This document shows, in pieces, positions 1-6,148 of a stretch of 6,204 nt of DNA. A program made the position numbers and the translations under genes. Every line of letters starts with the position of its first letter. Positions within the stretch are counted from its first letter, which is position 1. This DNA is from Lachnospiraceae bacterium. Its GTDB lineage: Bacteria > Bacillota > Clostridia > Lachnospirales > Lachnospiraceae. The notes below the pieces were generated by a model. The model was not told the origin of the DNA, made no database searches, and was given only the letters and a program-made list of their open reading frames with translations. Where the stretch lies: assembly GCA_900770325.1 (NCBI GenBank), contig CAAGKE010000080.1, positions 1-6,204 of the forward strand. Direction: 5' to 3'.

Positions 1-1
1 C

Positions 2-697
2 CTAGCATGCGTATACCTCCCGGAAATATTCGTCGACGCTTTTGCCGGTTTCCTGGCGGATTTCGTCGGTGCTCTTGTGCAGGAAGATCTGTCCCTGCTT
101 GAGGAAGACGGCTTCGTCCAGGATGTTTTCGACATCGGCAATGAGATGGGTTGAAATCAGGATCAAAGCCTCCTGGTTGTAGCTGGCAAGGATCGTTTTA
201 AGAATGTAGTCGCGCGCAGCGGGATCGACACCGGCAATCGGCTCATCGAGGAAGAATACCCTGGCATTGCGTGACATGGTGACGATGAGCTGGACCTTTT
301 CGCGATTACCTTTGGACAGCTGCTTCAGGCGCATCGAAGGATCGATGGAAAGCTGAGAGAGCAGTGCTTCGGCGCGGCTGCGGTCAAAGTCTTCGAAGAA
401 GTCCTGATAGAAACTGAGAACGTCGGACACTTTCATCCATTCCTGCAGAAAGTTGCGGTCCGGCAGATAGGCGACAATCTTTTTGGTGAGGGTGTCCGGC
501 TGCTCACCGGCGATCCGGATTTCGCCGCTGGTTGGCTGCAGGATGCGGCAGCCGATTTTGATCAGTGTCGTTTTGCCGGAACCGTTGGGTCCGAGCAATC
601 CGACGATGCGGCCGGATTCAATGTTGAGATTGACATGGTCCAAAGCGGTAACGTTTCCGTAACGTTTGGTCAGATCATGACATTCGAGTATGTTCAT
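2..697 (-). CDS. ABC transporter ATP-binding protein (YtrB-like), complete
   Basis: Cytoplasmic ATPase subunit of an ABC transporter, 231 residues, the normal size of a single nucleotide-binding domain. Visible motifs in order: Walker A GPNGSGKT (36-43), a Q-loop region reading AYLPD (76-80) without the usual Gln, a degenerate signature LSKGNREKVQ (127-136), Walker B VFFLDEP (147-153) with Glu152 as likely catalytic base, D-loop AGVDP (155-159) and H-loop STH (His184). The altered Q-loop and signature are typical of the ATPases encoded beside YtrA-type GntR regulators. The ATG at 697 follows AAAGGAGG and overlaps the regulator's stop as ATGA, so translation is probably coupled. The stop codon lies two bases from the window edge. 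No permease is visible; by family habit it should lie just to the left. The substrate cannot be told: relatives act in cell-envelope stress, antibiotic resistance or acetoin use. Confidence 0.93.
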   Translation of the reverse strand: MNILECHDLTKRYGNVTALDHVNLNIESGRIVGLLGPNGSGKTTLIKIGCRILQPTSGEIRIAGEQPDTLTKKIVAYLPDRNFLQEWMKVSDVLSFYQDFFEDFDRSRAEALLSQLSIDPSMRLKQLSKGNREKVQLIVTMSRNARVFFLDEPIAGVDPAARDYILKTILASYNQEALILISTHLIADVENILDEAVFLKQGQIFLHKSTDEIRQETGKSVDEYFREVYAC

Positions 698-1068
698 GCG
701 TTTTTCTCCTCCTTTGCATAAGCGTCGCAGGCCCGTACGATATCGTCTGTACTTAATCCCAGGCCCGAGAGACGGTCAAACAGCTCTTTGATGTATTTGC
801 GGCCAAGGCCGATCCGTAAAGATGACAGCTTCTGGCGGTCTTCGGTTACGTAGCGGCCGGTGGTACGCTGGCTGTAGAGATAGCCTTCGCGCTCCAGCTC
901 CGCAAAGGCGCGCTGGACCGTGTTGGGATTGACGCCTGCCTCCAGAGCCAGGTCACGGACCGATGGCATCTTTGAGCCGGGCGGATACGTCCCTGCCGCA
1001 ATTGCATTCTTGAGCCGCTCAATAATCTGAAGATAGATGGGACTGCTTCCTTCAAATTTCCAGGTCAT
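694..1068 (-). CDS. GntR-family transcriptional regulator, YtrA subfamily
   Basis: DNA-binding repressor of 124 residues, the short form typical of YtrA regulators, which lack the large effector domain of other GntR proteins. The winged helix-turn-helix spans about residues 10-74. It opens with PIYLQIIERLKNAI and GTYPPGSKMPSVRDLA; the recognition helix is near GVNPNTVQRAFAELEREG (45-62), and the wing ends in TTGRYV (69-74). Residues 80-124 form a short helical tail, which in this family serves dimerisation. The ATG at 1068 is preceded by GGAAGGAGG, a near-ideal ribosome binding site. It is the first gene of an operon with the ABC ATPase, overlapping it by 4 bp. A perfect inverted repeat over its own transcription start suggests autorepression that also controls the ATPase. 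The inducer is unknown. Confidence 0.95.
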   Translation of the reverse strand: MTWKFEGSSPIYLQIIERLKNAIAAGTYPPGSKMPSVRDLALEAGVNPNTVQRAFAELEREGYLYSQRTTGRYVTEDRQKLSSLRIGLGRKYIKELFDRLSGLGLSTDDIVRACDAYAKEEKNA

Positions 1069-1087
1069 GTTCCTCCTTCCTGTCGTA

Positions 1088-1115
1088 TTAGTGTATTACT
1101 TTCTTAATACACTAA
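1088..1115. promoter_or_regulatory. Perfect 11-bp inverted repeat, probable operator of the GntR regulator
   Basis: The left arm TTAGTGTATTA (1088-1098) and right arm TAATACACTAA (1105-1115) are exact reverse complements separated by 6 bases. The site starts 1 base downstream of the -10 element of the leftward promoter, so it covers the predicted start of transcription (about 1110) and ends 19 bases before the regulator's start codon. The GTGTA/TACAC core fits known YtrA-type operators. A bound dimer would block transcription, giving autorepression of the regulator-ATPase operon. The symmetry and position are seen directly; the binding protein is inferred. Confidence 0.8.
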
Positions 1116-1116
1116 G

Positions 1117-1145
1117 AGCATAAGAAAAAGGCTCGCTCTTGTCAA
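1117..1145 (-). promoter_or_regulatory. Sigma-A-type promoter for the GntR-ABC operon
   Basis: On the minus strand, -35 TTGACA (1145-1140, a perfect consensus) is followed by a 17-base spacer and -10 TATGCT (1122-1117, four of six consensus bases). Transcription would start near 1110, inside the inverted repeat, leaving a leader of about 40 bases that holds the GGAAGGAGG ribosome binding site. Confidence 0.8.
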
Positions 1146-1223
1146 TGATATTTTCCCCCTGCTGCCATCTTCGGCAGAGCCTGGATGGATGCTGCAATCC
1201 ACGTCCATTGTTTCAGCACAATA

Positions 1224-1266
1224 TATTTTTGTAAACCTTGTATTTTTGCAATATTTTTGCAAAAAT
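1224..1266 (+). repeat. TATTTTTGCAA direct repeats and 14-bp palindrome upstream of the ATPase-RloB operon
   Basis: TATTTTTGCAA occurs twice in perfect tandem (1241-1251 and 1252-1262). A third copy with one change, TATTTTTGTAA, lies at 1224-1234. The last copy runs into a perfect palindrome, ATTTTTGCAAAAAT (1253-1266). The array covers the -35 element of the operon's promoter and the DNA just upstream of it. This is the usual place for an operator or for A/T-tract binding by a nucleoid protein; the function is inferred. Confidence 0.6.
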
Positions 1267-1286
1267 TCAGTTTTAACATTTATAAT
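1257..1286 (+). promoter_or_regulatory. Promoter of the AAA15 ATPase-RloB operon
   Basis: A perfect -10 TATAAT (1281-1286) sits 18 bases downstream of a -35-like TTGCAA (1257-1262, four of six consensus bases). The predicted start near 1293 leaves a short leader containing GGAGGA (1295-1300), 9 bases before the ATG at 1310. The -35 lies within the TATTTTTGCAA repeats, so a repeat-binding factor would compete with RNA polymerase. Confidence 0.65.
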
Positions 1287-1309
1287 CACTGTACGGAGGA
1301 TAAGGAAGT

Positions 1310-2578
1310 ATGCTGCTGAGATTTTCTGTGGAGAATTATCAGTCTTTTCGGGATCAGGTGACTCTGGAGCTCACTCCGGGCAGTGGCAAAGATGATGCGG
1401 ATCATATCATTCAGGATGTCGGAGGAAATAATTCAGCGTTAAACAGCATTTTGATCTATGGTGCAAACGCATCTGGAAAAAGCGCCCTTTTTAAGGCAAT
1501 GACTCTGGCATTAAACATTCTGCGTCATTCGAGTTCGGTGCAGTCCAATGAAAAACTGCCCTGGAATCCGTTTATGTTAAATGCCTCAGGCAGAAATAAG
1601 CCGACTTCGTTTGAATTTCAGTTTGTTGCGGATAATGGGATCCGTTATGTGTATGGCTTTTCCTATTTGCCGGATCACATCACGGAGGAATACCTTCTTG
1701 CGTATTATTCGAGCCGTGCTTCTACGGTCTTTGAATATAAGAATGATGCGTTCCGTTTCACTGCACAGTATGCTGCGCTGTTTAATCCTTTAGTGAAGAT
1801 GAATGCTCGTAACCGTCTGTTTCTGGCAACGGCGGATGCCTGGAATGCGGAACCGGTGAAAGATGCCTATGACTGGCTGACAACGAAGATCACTACATTT
1901 ACAGAGATCCAGGATCTTTCGAACCGTGCATTGCGCATATACGAGGATGAATCGACTCGTTGTGAACACGGATTTGTGGACTTTGCAGTACAGATGATGA
2001 AGGAAACTGATATCAATATTTCGGACATTGATCTGTCATTTTCTGATATGTCTGTTTCGGAATCGGGCCATAAACTGGCTACATATCAAGTGAGGGCGCA
2101 TCATCTGGCGGAAGGCAGGGATTACCTGATTCCGCTGGAGAATGAGTCGCTCGGCACCAGGAATATTTTCTTTATGGCCCCTTTTCTCAAAAAAGCTTTT
2201 GAGCAGAAAGGTGTTCTGGCAATTGATGAAATTGACAGAAGTCTGCATCCGATGCTTGTCCGTTATCTGATCGAAAAGTTCAGTGTTCCGGAAAATAAAG
2301 GTGCGCAGCTGATTGCGACGACGCACGATGTTTTTCAGCTGGATCTGAGTGAATTCCGAAGGGATCAGATTTATTTTACGGAGAAGGATCCCGATACGGG
2401 AGTTTCTGATCTGTATTCTCTCTGTGATTTTTCGCCGCGTAAAAATGAAAAAGTTGGCAGAAACTACCTTCTGGGCCGTTATGGAGCTATTCCCTGCATT
2501 AACCAGACATATCTGAGTGAGGAGAAGACAGACCATGAAAAGGAACCAGAAGCGTCAAAGGATCAAACGGGTTCGTAA
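1310..2578 (+). CDS. AAA15-family ABC-like ATPase, defence-system component (AbiLi/RloA-like)
   Basis: Predicted cytoplasmic ATPase of 422 residues, full length for the family. The N-terminus (LLRFSVENYQSFRDQVTLEL) is the typical AAA15/OLD-type opening strand pair. Walker A is GANASGKS (51-58). A helical insertion of about 200 residues (roughly 60-270) separates it from an ABC-like signature, ENESLGTRN (277-285), Walker B VLAIDEIDRS (302-311) with Asp306 and Glu307, and the H-loop ATTHD (336-340). The C-terminal block RRDQIYFTEKD through YLLGRYGAIP (350-394) is, from memory of the family, characteristic of ATPases paired with RloB. There is no Toprim domain in this chain; the RloB partner next door has Toprim-like residues. 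The start is supported by GGAGGA 9 bases upstream. The gene overlaps the RloB gene by 44 bp. By analogy with AbiL and PARIS, it would sense infection and control a toxic partner. That role is inferred; the ATPase assignment is firm. Confidence 0.88.
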   Translation: MLLRFSVENYQSFRDQVTLELTPGSGKDDADHIIQDVGGNNSALNSILIYGANASGKSALFKAMTLALNILRHSSSVQSNEKLPWNPFMLNASGRNKPTSFEFQFVADNGIRYVYGFSYLPDHITEEYLLAYYSSRASTVFEYKNDAFRFTAQYAALFNPLVKMNARNRLFLATADAWNAEPVKDAYDWLTTKITTFTEIQDLSNRALRIYEDESTRCEHGFVDFAVQMMKETDINISDIDLSFSDMSVSESGHKLATYQVRAHHLAEGRDYLIPLENESLGTRNIFFMAPFLKKAFEQKGVLAIDEIDRSLHPMLVRYLIEKFSVPENKGAQLIATTHDVFQLDLSEFRRDQIYFTEKDPDTGVSDLYSLCDFSPRKNEKVGRNYLLGRYGAIPCINQTYLSEEKTDHEKEPEASKDQTGS

Positions 2579-3161
2579 ACCTGTCATGCTTGTGATGGGC
2601 GAAGGAAACTATACCACGGAGCAAATGTACCTGAGGCACTTTACGGGCAGGGAATATTCGTATTGCCTCAGATTTGGCAACTCCGGTGGATATACGGATG
2701 CGGCCCAAATATTCAGAGAATTGAAAAATATGTTTGAGGAAGTTGTAGGTGACGCTCCGGAAGAACTGGATTGTGCCTATGCCTTAGTTGATCTCGACTG
2801 CAGTAAAGAAAAAGCTGCAAAGATCAAGACGCTGATCCGTATGAACGATCGCTGCGGCATCATTGTTTCCAATCCGTGTTTCGAAGTCTGGCTGATTGAT
2901 CATTTTACGAACAAGTGTCCAAAGTATCCCAGTTCCCAGAACGTAAAGAAAGCTCTGAAGGAACAGTATTTACGAGGACAGGTTAACGATTACAAGGAGA
3001 GTACCGACATCTATTCGCTGATCTCGGATAAGCTTGATACCGCAATCCGTAACGAAGAGGAACACCAGAAAAGATACAAAGATGATGACAGTTGGCCCAA
3101 TCCAAATCAGAATCCGCGCTCGGATATGGTTCATTTAATGAAGAAGCTTACCCACCAATAA
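2535..3161 (+). CDS. RloB-family protein with Toprim-like residues, probable defence effector (AbiLii-like)
   Basis: A 208-residue RloB-family protein, full length. The N-terminus is strongly basic (nine Lys/Arg in the first 15 residues). Next come a strand ending in GEG (22-24), where RloB proteins carry a conserved Glu, then YALVDLD (82-88) with Asp86 and Asp88. The family hallmark SNPCFEVWLIDHF spans 112-124, and a C-terminal NPRSDMVHLMKKL (193-205) matches the usual RloB ending. Glu plus DxD resembles the metal site of Toprim nucleases, so nuclease activity is plausible but unproven. The ATG at 2535 is preferred because GAGGAG (2519-2524) lies 10 bases upstream; an in-frame GTG at 2517 would add six residues but has no comparable site. 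The 44-bp overlap with the ATPase gene implies coupled translation. Family membership is confident; the effector role is inferred from AbiL-type systems. Confidence 0.85.
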   Translation: MKRNQKRQRIKRVRKPVMLVMGEGNYTTEQMYLRHFTGREYSYCLRFGNSGGYTDAAQIFRELKNMFEEVVGDAPEELDCAYALVDLDCSKEKAAKIKTLIRMNDRCGIIVSNPCFEVWLIDHFTNKCPKYPSSQNVKKALKEQYLRGQVNDYKESTDIYSLISDKLDTAIRNEEEHQKRYKDDDSWPNPNQNPRSDMVHLMKKLTHQ

Positions 3162-3204
3162 GTAAGGGATGCCTCCTTCTAAATACAGATATTTGAGGGG
3201 GAAT

Positions 3205-4794
3205 TTAGCTTTCCTTTGCCTGAACGCAGTAAAACAGATTGCGCACCCCGAGGACCGCGGTCAGAACAAACACCGGTGCGTAGCAGAACAGATAGCGTGC
3301 CCTTGCCTCAAAGATAAGTTCAAAGAGCGTCAGGCCAATCAATGATAGAAAGATGACGTTCTCTACGTTTTCCTGATGTGGCTCAACAGCCTCTTTCTTC
3401 TTCGTCTTTGCGGCAAACATGCACATGGCAAGGATCGTTATCCAGAACAGCTGCTGGCATGAGGTAACTGTCATAAACAGTTTCCCTTCCGGAAACAGAA
3501 TTTCATGCATCAGGGGACTGACACGGTTATTTGCCCAGGACGGGATTTCGCCGAAGAAGCTGCCTTCCACTCCCCAGGCAAAGGTACCATCACCGTAATT
3601 CACAATTTCTTTGCGCGAAAGATGGCGGACCATACCTGAAAATCCATAGTCCGATATTCTTTGTCTGGCCACTTCCAGATCCGCCGCATTTCTCTCTTTT
3701 CTTGTGGCAAATTGCGTAGAATAAACTACATCATCGGTGAAATATACACCATCCGTCGTGTCATTCAAACCCATCATGAGAAAGTGCGGCCAGCTGATTG
3801 CCCTCTCCTTATCAATATTGAAATGCAAAGAAGGAACAATGAGAGAATGGTAGATCCCAAGAAACAGAACAGCGCCCAGTATCCCTGCACCCAGCTTCCG
3901 CAATGTTATTTGAAATGTATTTTTGTTCTTTGAAACGAGAGTAGAAATACTAACCAGTACCATAGCAATCGCTGTGATAAAGATCTGGGGTTTCAAATAA
4001 AATCCCGCCATTGCAAAGAAGCCAAGAATGGCAAACAAAGTCAAAGACCTGCCCTTTGTTGTTTGATACTGGCCTTTCTGATAAAGACGGATCAAAAGCA
4101 CTGGTAGAACGATACCCGTCGCATCGGAATAAACAATGATGAACCATGGCGACAGCCCTACAAACAGATATGCGACCACATACGTAAGCCAGGCGGCACG
4201 ATAGCTGTGAAAGAGGTCAAAGGCAATCCGGTAGGTAAGATACACAGTGCACACATCCAGAAGACACTGAAATGCGACCATGGAATATTCGAGCCCGATT
4301 CCAAATGTACGATCAACGAGAGTCACAATCTGCGTATAGATCCATACCAGAAAAATATTATTTGAGAACGCTGAGAAGTACCAGTTTTTGATAGCTTCAT
4401 AATCACCATTTACTTCATAGAGTACGGTTTCACGGATGACCTGCGCATCCCATCCGGTTGAAAAATAGCCGCCGAAACATGCATATAACTGCCATGCTAG
4501 AAGGACAGCCAGTGAGAGAATGAGAAGAATACGGTGATGTTTCTGCAGCAATGCTTCAATCCGTGTTCCTGACCGTTTGTTCCAGCGATATAGAAGATAG
4601 ACAACAGCACATCCAATGATTAGAAAACCGCCGTCTTCCATAAAAAAATGGCGAGATGTATACACATCGGCAGTCTCATGGAAGCCAACCAGCAGAAACA
4701 ATGTCCAGATCATGATTGCCGTAAAGAGAATACAGATAGCCTTAGTCGAAAATCCGGTCATATTCGAAGTACTGTGGTCGCTATTCCTATGCAT
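3205..4794 (-). CDS. Polytopic membrane protein, GT-C (PMT/ArnT-like) glycosyltransferase family
   Basis: Integral membrane protein of 529 residues with about 12-13 hydrophobic segments, roughly at 18-37, 54-70, 88-108, 144-162, 172-195, 200-222, 226-238, 250-287 (two), 302-322, 445-462, 477-494 and 503-524. The loop after the third segment holds GWDAQVIRE (114-122); Asp116 sits where GT-C enzymes keep their catalytic acid. Other family-like marks are YSDATG (222-227), a large extracytoplasmic loop at about 323-444 with GSFFGEIPSWANN, and EARARYLF (496-503) before the last segment. Such enzymes move sugars from polyprenyl-phosphate donors to wall polymers or lipids outside the membrane; acceptor and donor are unknown. 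No ribosome binding site precedes the ATG at 4794, and a TATAAT lies only 9 bases before it, so the message may be leaderless. Met12 and Met28 are alternative starts, also without a site. The gene converges on the RloB gene with 43 bases between. Confidence 0.75.
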   Translation of the reverse strand: MHRNSDHSTSNMTGFSTKAICILFTAIMIWTLFLLVGFHETADVYTSRHFFMEDGGFLIIGCAVVYLLYRWNKRSGTRIEALLQKHHRILLILSLAVLLAWQLYACFGGYFSTGWDAQVIRETVLYEVNGDYEAIKNWYFSAFSNNIFLVWIYTQIVTLVDRTFGIGLEYSMVAFQCLLDVCTVYLTYRIAFDLFHSYRAAWLTYVVAYLFVGLSPWFIIVYSDATGIVLPVLLIRLYQKGQYQTTKGRSLTLFAILGFFAMAGFYLKPQIFITAIAMVLVSISTLVSKNKNTFQITLRKLGAGILGAVLFLGIYHSLIVPSLHFNIDKERAISWPHFLMMGLNDTTDGVYFTDDVVYSTQFATRKERNAADLEVARQRISDYGFSGMVRHLSRKEIVNYGDGTFAWGVEGSFFGEIPSWANNRVSPLMHEILFPEGKLFMTVTSCQQLFWITILAMCMFAAKTKKKEAVEPHQENVENVIFLSLIGLTLFELIFEARARYLFCYAPVFVLTAVLGVRNLFYCVQAKES

Positions 4795-4803
4795 ATGTTA
4801 AGG

Positions 4804-4832
4804 ATTATACCCGTCGGATAAAAACTGCGCAA
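4804..4832 (-). promoter_or_regulatory. Possible promoter of the glycosyltransferase gene, giving a near-leaderless message
   Basis: On the minus strand a perfect TATAAT (4809-4804) lies 17 bases downstream of a weak -35, TTGCGC (4832-4827, three of six consensus bases). Transcription would begin about position 4797, only a few bases before the ATG at 4794. The rest of the 149-bp gap between the two minus-strand genes shows only weak hairpins and no convincing terminator for the Nudix gene. Confidence 0.45.
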
Positions 4833-4943
4833 TGAATCTATATGGCCCAAAACATCAAAATTGTCCTTTACCATCGCATTTTTTGATCCTTTATCCCATC
4901 ATCAACTGCCAGATCCGAATATTGGCATTTCTGCTATCGTATA

Positions 4944-6092
4944 TCATTGAGCTTTCATTAATGAATAGTACGTAAATGCCGCAATCGTATAAGCATCATT
5001 GATCTTCCCTGTTCGGATCATTTCCTGCAGATGTTCCTTTGTTACTTCGATTGCTGAGATGACTCCTTCTTCCCCAGGAGTGACTTGGTAGGAGTCAACG
5101 GTAATGAGATATGCCTTCGTTTTTCTGGAGGTTAGTCCGGAGTCGGGGGCAATTTCGCCAAGATACCGGGGAGCGGCAGCTGGTGCAGCATTGAGTTCTT
5201 CCATCAGTTCCCGTACTGCAGCTTCTTCCCCATTTTCGTATTCTTCAGCAAAGCCTCTTGGGAAGCAAAGTTGCGGCTGCTGTAGGGCGTGGCGGAACTG
5301 GTTGAGGAGAATAAACCTTTCGTGGCACATGACAGCCATTACGACGCCGTCACCATTGGTTGGCAATACTCTCTCATAGGGATAAATATCATCTGCAGAA
5401 CCGATCATCGGATCAACGAGAAGCGTATTATAAGCGCTCTGGTAGATGAGGCCATATCTGCGGTTTGAAGTTTCTTCCTGACGTACCAGGGCGCCGATGA
5501 TATCCTGCTGTGCTAAGTCCGCTTCTTCTTCATAAGCCGAGGAAACAATCAGTGGTGCATGCTGGAGCGCTTCCAGTTTTCGGTACCGTTTGATTGGCTC
5601 CGGGGTAATGAAACGGATCGGTGCGCTGACATTGCGCTGTTCTGTTTTATCGTACTTGTCGTTTGTACTTTTCCGTGGAATCATCCAGAAAAGTGTATGG
5701 AAGGCATCGCGGAACAGATCTCCAATTTCCTTAATCGCATCGGACAAGGAAAGGAAGCCTTCACAATGTCTGGCGATCAAGGTGGTCAGTTCTTCCGACA
5801 GCCAGAGAAAGGCAATCGTTTCAAGAATGGAACCAGGCAGCGAATGTACCGGGACATGAAAATCAAAAGTATCCTGCAGAACATTAAAAGTGATCTCAAG
5901 GCCTACCGCAATGGAAAAGCAGAGAACGGAAAACAGGACTCTCAGCAGGATTGTCCGCATAATCTGATGTTTTTGGTGTTTCTGCTGTTGAAGGTCGCAA
6001 TATTCATAACGCGGAACGGGATGGGTCAGCTTCGTGGTAATGGATATCTTTCCGCTTTTTTCATACTGGAGTAACCGGACTGCTTTGAACAA
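4944..6092 (-). CDS. Membrane-anchored Nudix hydrolase (start uncertain)
   Basis: Nudix-fold pyrophosphohydrolase with an unusual N-terminal extension. The open frame encodes up to 382 residues. The Nudix box runs from Gly280 to Ala302: Gly280, Glu286, then RELMEELNA (294-302). This fits G-x5-E-x7-REUxEExGU except that Asn301 replaces the usual Gly; the metal-binding Glu residues 295, 298 and 299 are intact. PRGFAEE before the box recalls ADP-ribose and nucleoside-diphosphate-sugar pyrophosphatases, but the substrate is not known. Two hydrophobic segments (about 47-67 and 85-106) should anchor it in the membrane; a charged linker at about 138-180 joins them to the catalytic domain. The start is unresolved: the first possible codon is a TTG at 6092 inside the U-tract of a terminator, and the first ATG (5960, Met45) has no ribosome binding site. 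Protein-like sequence before Met45 (KLTHPVPRYEYCDLQQQ) suggests a start between the two. Confidence 0.8.
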   Translation of the reverse strand: MFKAVRLLQYEKSGKISITTKLTHPVPRYEYCDLQQQKHQKHQIMRTILLRVLFSVLCFSIAVGLEITFNVLQDTFDFHVPVHSLPGSILETIAFLWLSEELTTLIARHCEGFLSLSDAIKEIGDLFRDAFHTLFWMIPRKSTNDKYDKTEQRNVSAPIRFITPEPIKRYRKLEALQHAPLIVSSAYEEEADLAQQDIIGALVRQEETSNRRYGLIYQSAYNTLLVDPMIGSADDIYPYERVLPTNGDGVVMAVMCHERFILLNQFRHALQQPQLCFPRGFAEEYENGEEAAVRELMEELNAAPAAAPRYLGEIAPDSGLTSRKTKAYLITVDSYQVTPGEEGVISAIEVTKEHLQEMIRTGKINDAYTIAAFTYYSLMKAQ

Positions 6093-6119
6093 AATGACGA
6101 AGGAAAAACACCTTCGTCA
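6087..6119 (-). terminator. Intrinsic terminator reading leftward, just upstream of the Nudix gene
   Basis: On the minus strand TGACGAAGG (6119-6111) and CCTTCGTCA (6103-6095) form a perfect 9-bp stem with a 7-base loop, followed at once by TTTTGTTC (6094-6087). It has the form of a rho-independent terminator for a minus-strand gene entering from the right edge. In the plus direction no T-run follows the hairpin. It separates the Nudix gene from upstream transcription, unless it acts as an attenuator. Confidence 0.7.
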
Positions 6120-6148
6120 CCTTAAAGACTCTGTCGGCTATAATGAGC

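Noticed and set aside
1162..1177. CTGCC/GGCAG hairpin in the divergent intergenic region
   Set aside because: Only a 5-bp stem with no T-run on either side; it does not look like a terminator or a clear operator.
2036..2536. 166-codon minus-strand frame antisense to the ATPase gene
   Set aside because: It lies wholly opposite conserved ATPase and Walker B sequence, shows no family motif or ribosome binding site, and is best read as a shadow.
1310..3161. Idea that the ATPase-RloB pair belongs to a retron or a restriction-modification locus
   Set aside because: No reverse transcriptase, msr/msd-like structured RNA, methyltransferase or restriction subunit is present, and both flanks hold unrelated genes.
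3172..3198. Hairpin between the convergent RloB and glycosyltransferase genes (AAATA/TATTT inside CCTC/GAGG)
   Set aside because: The stem is interrupted by 5 unpaired bases and AT-rich, and no T-run follows in either direction, so it is too weak to call a bidirectional terminator.
4907..4927. TGCCA/TGGCA inverted repeat downstream of the Nudix gene
   Set aside because: A 5-bp stem with an 11-base loop and no T-run; expected by chance.
5559..6074. 171-codon plus-strand frame with a hydrophobic stretch, opposite the Nudix gene
   Set aside because: Its hydrophobic segments mirror the membrane segments of the Nudix protein on the other strand; no promoter or ribosome binding site supports it.
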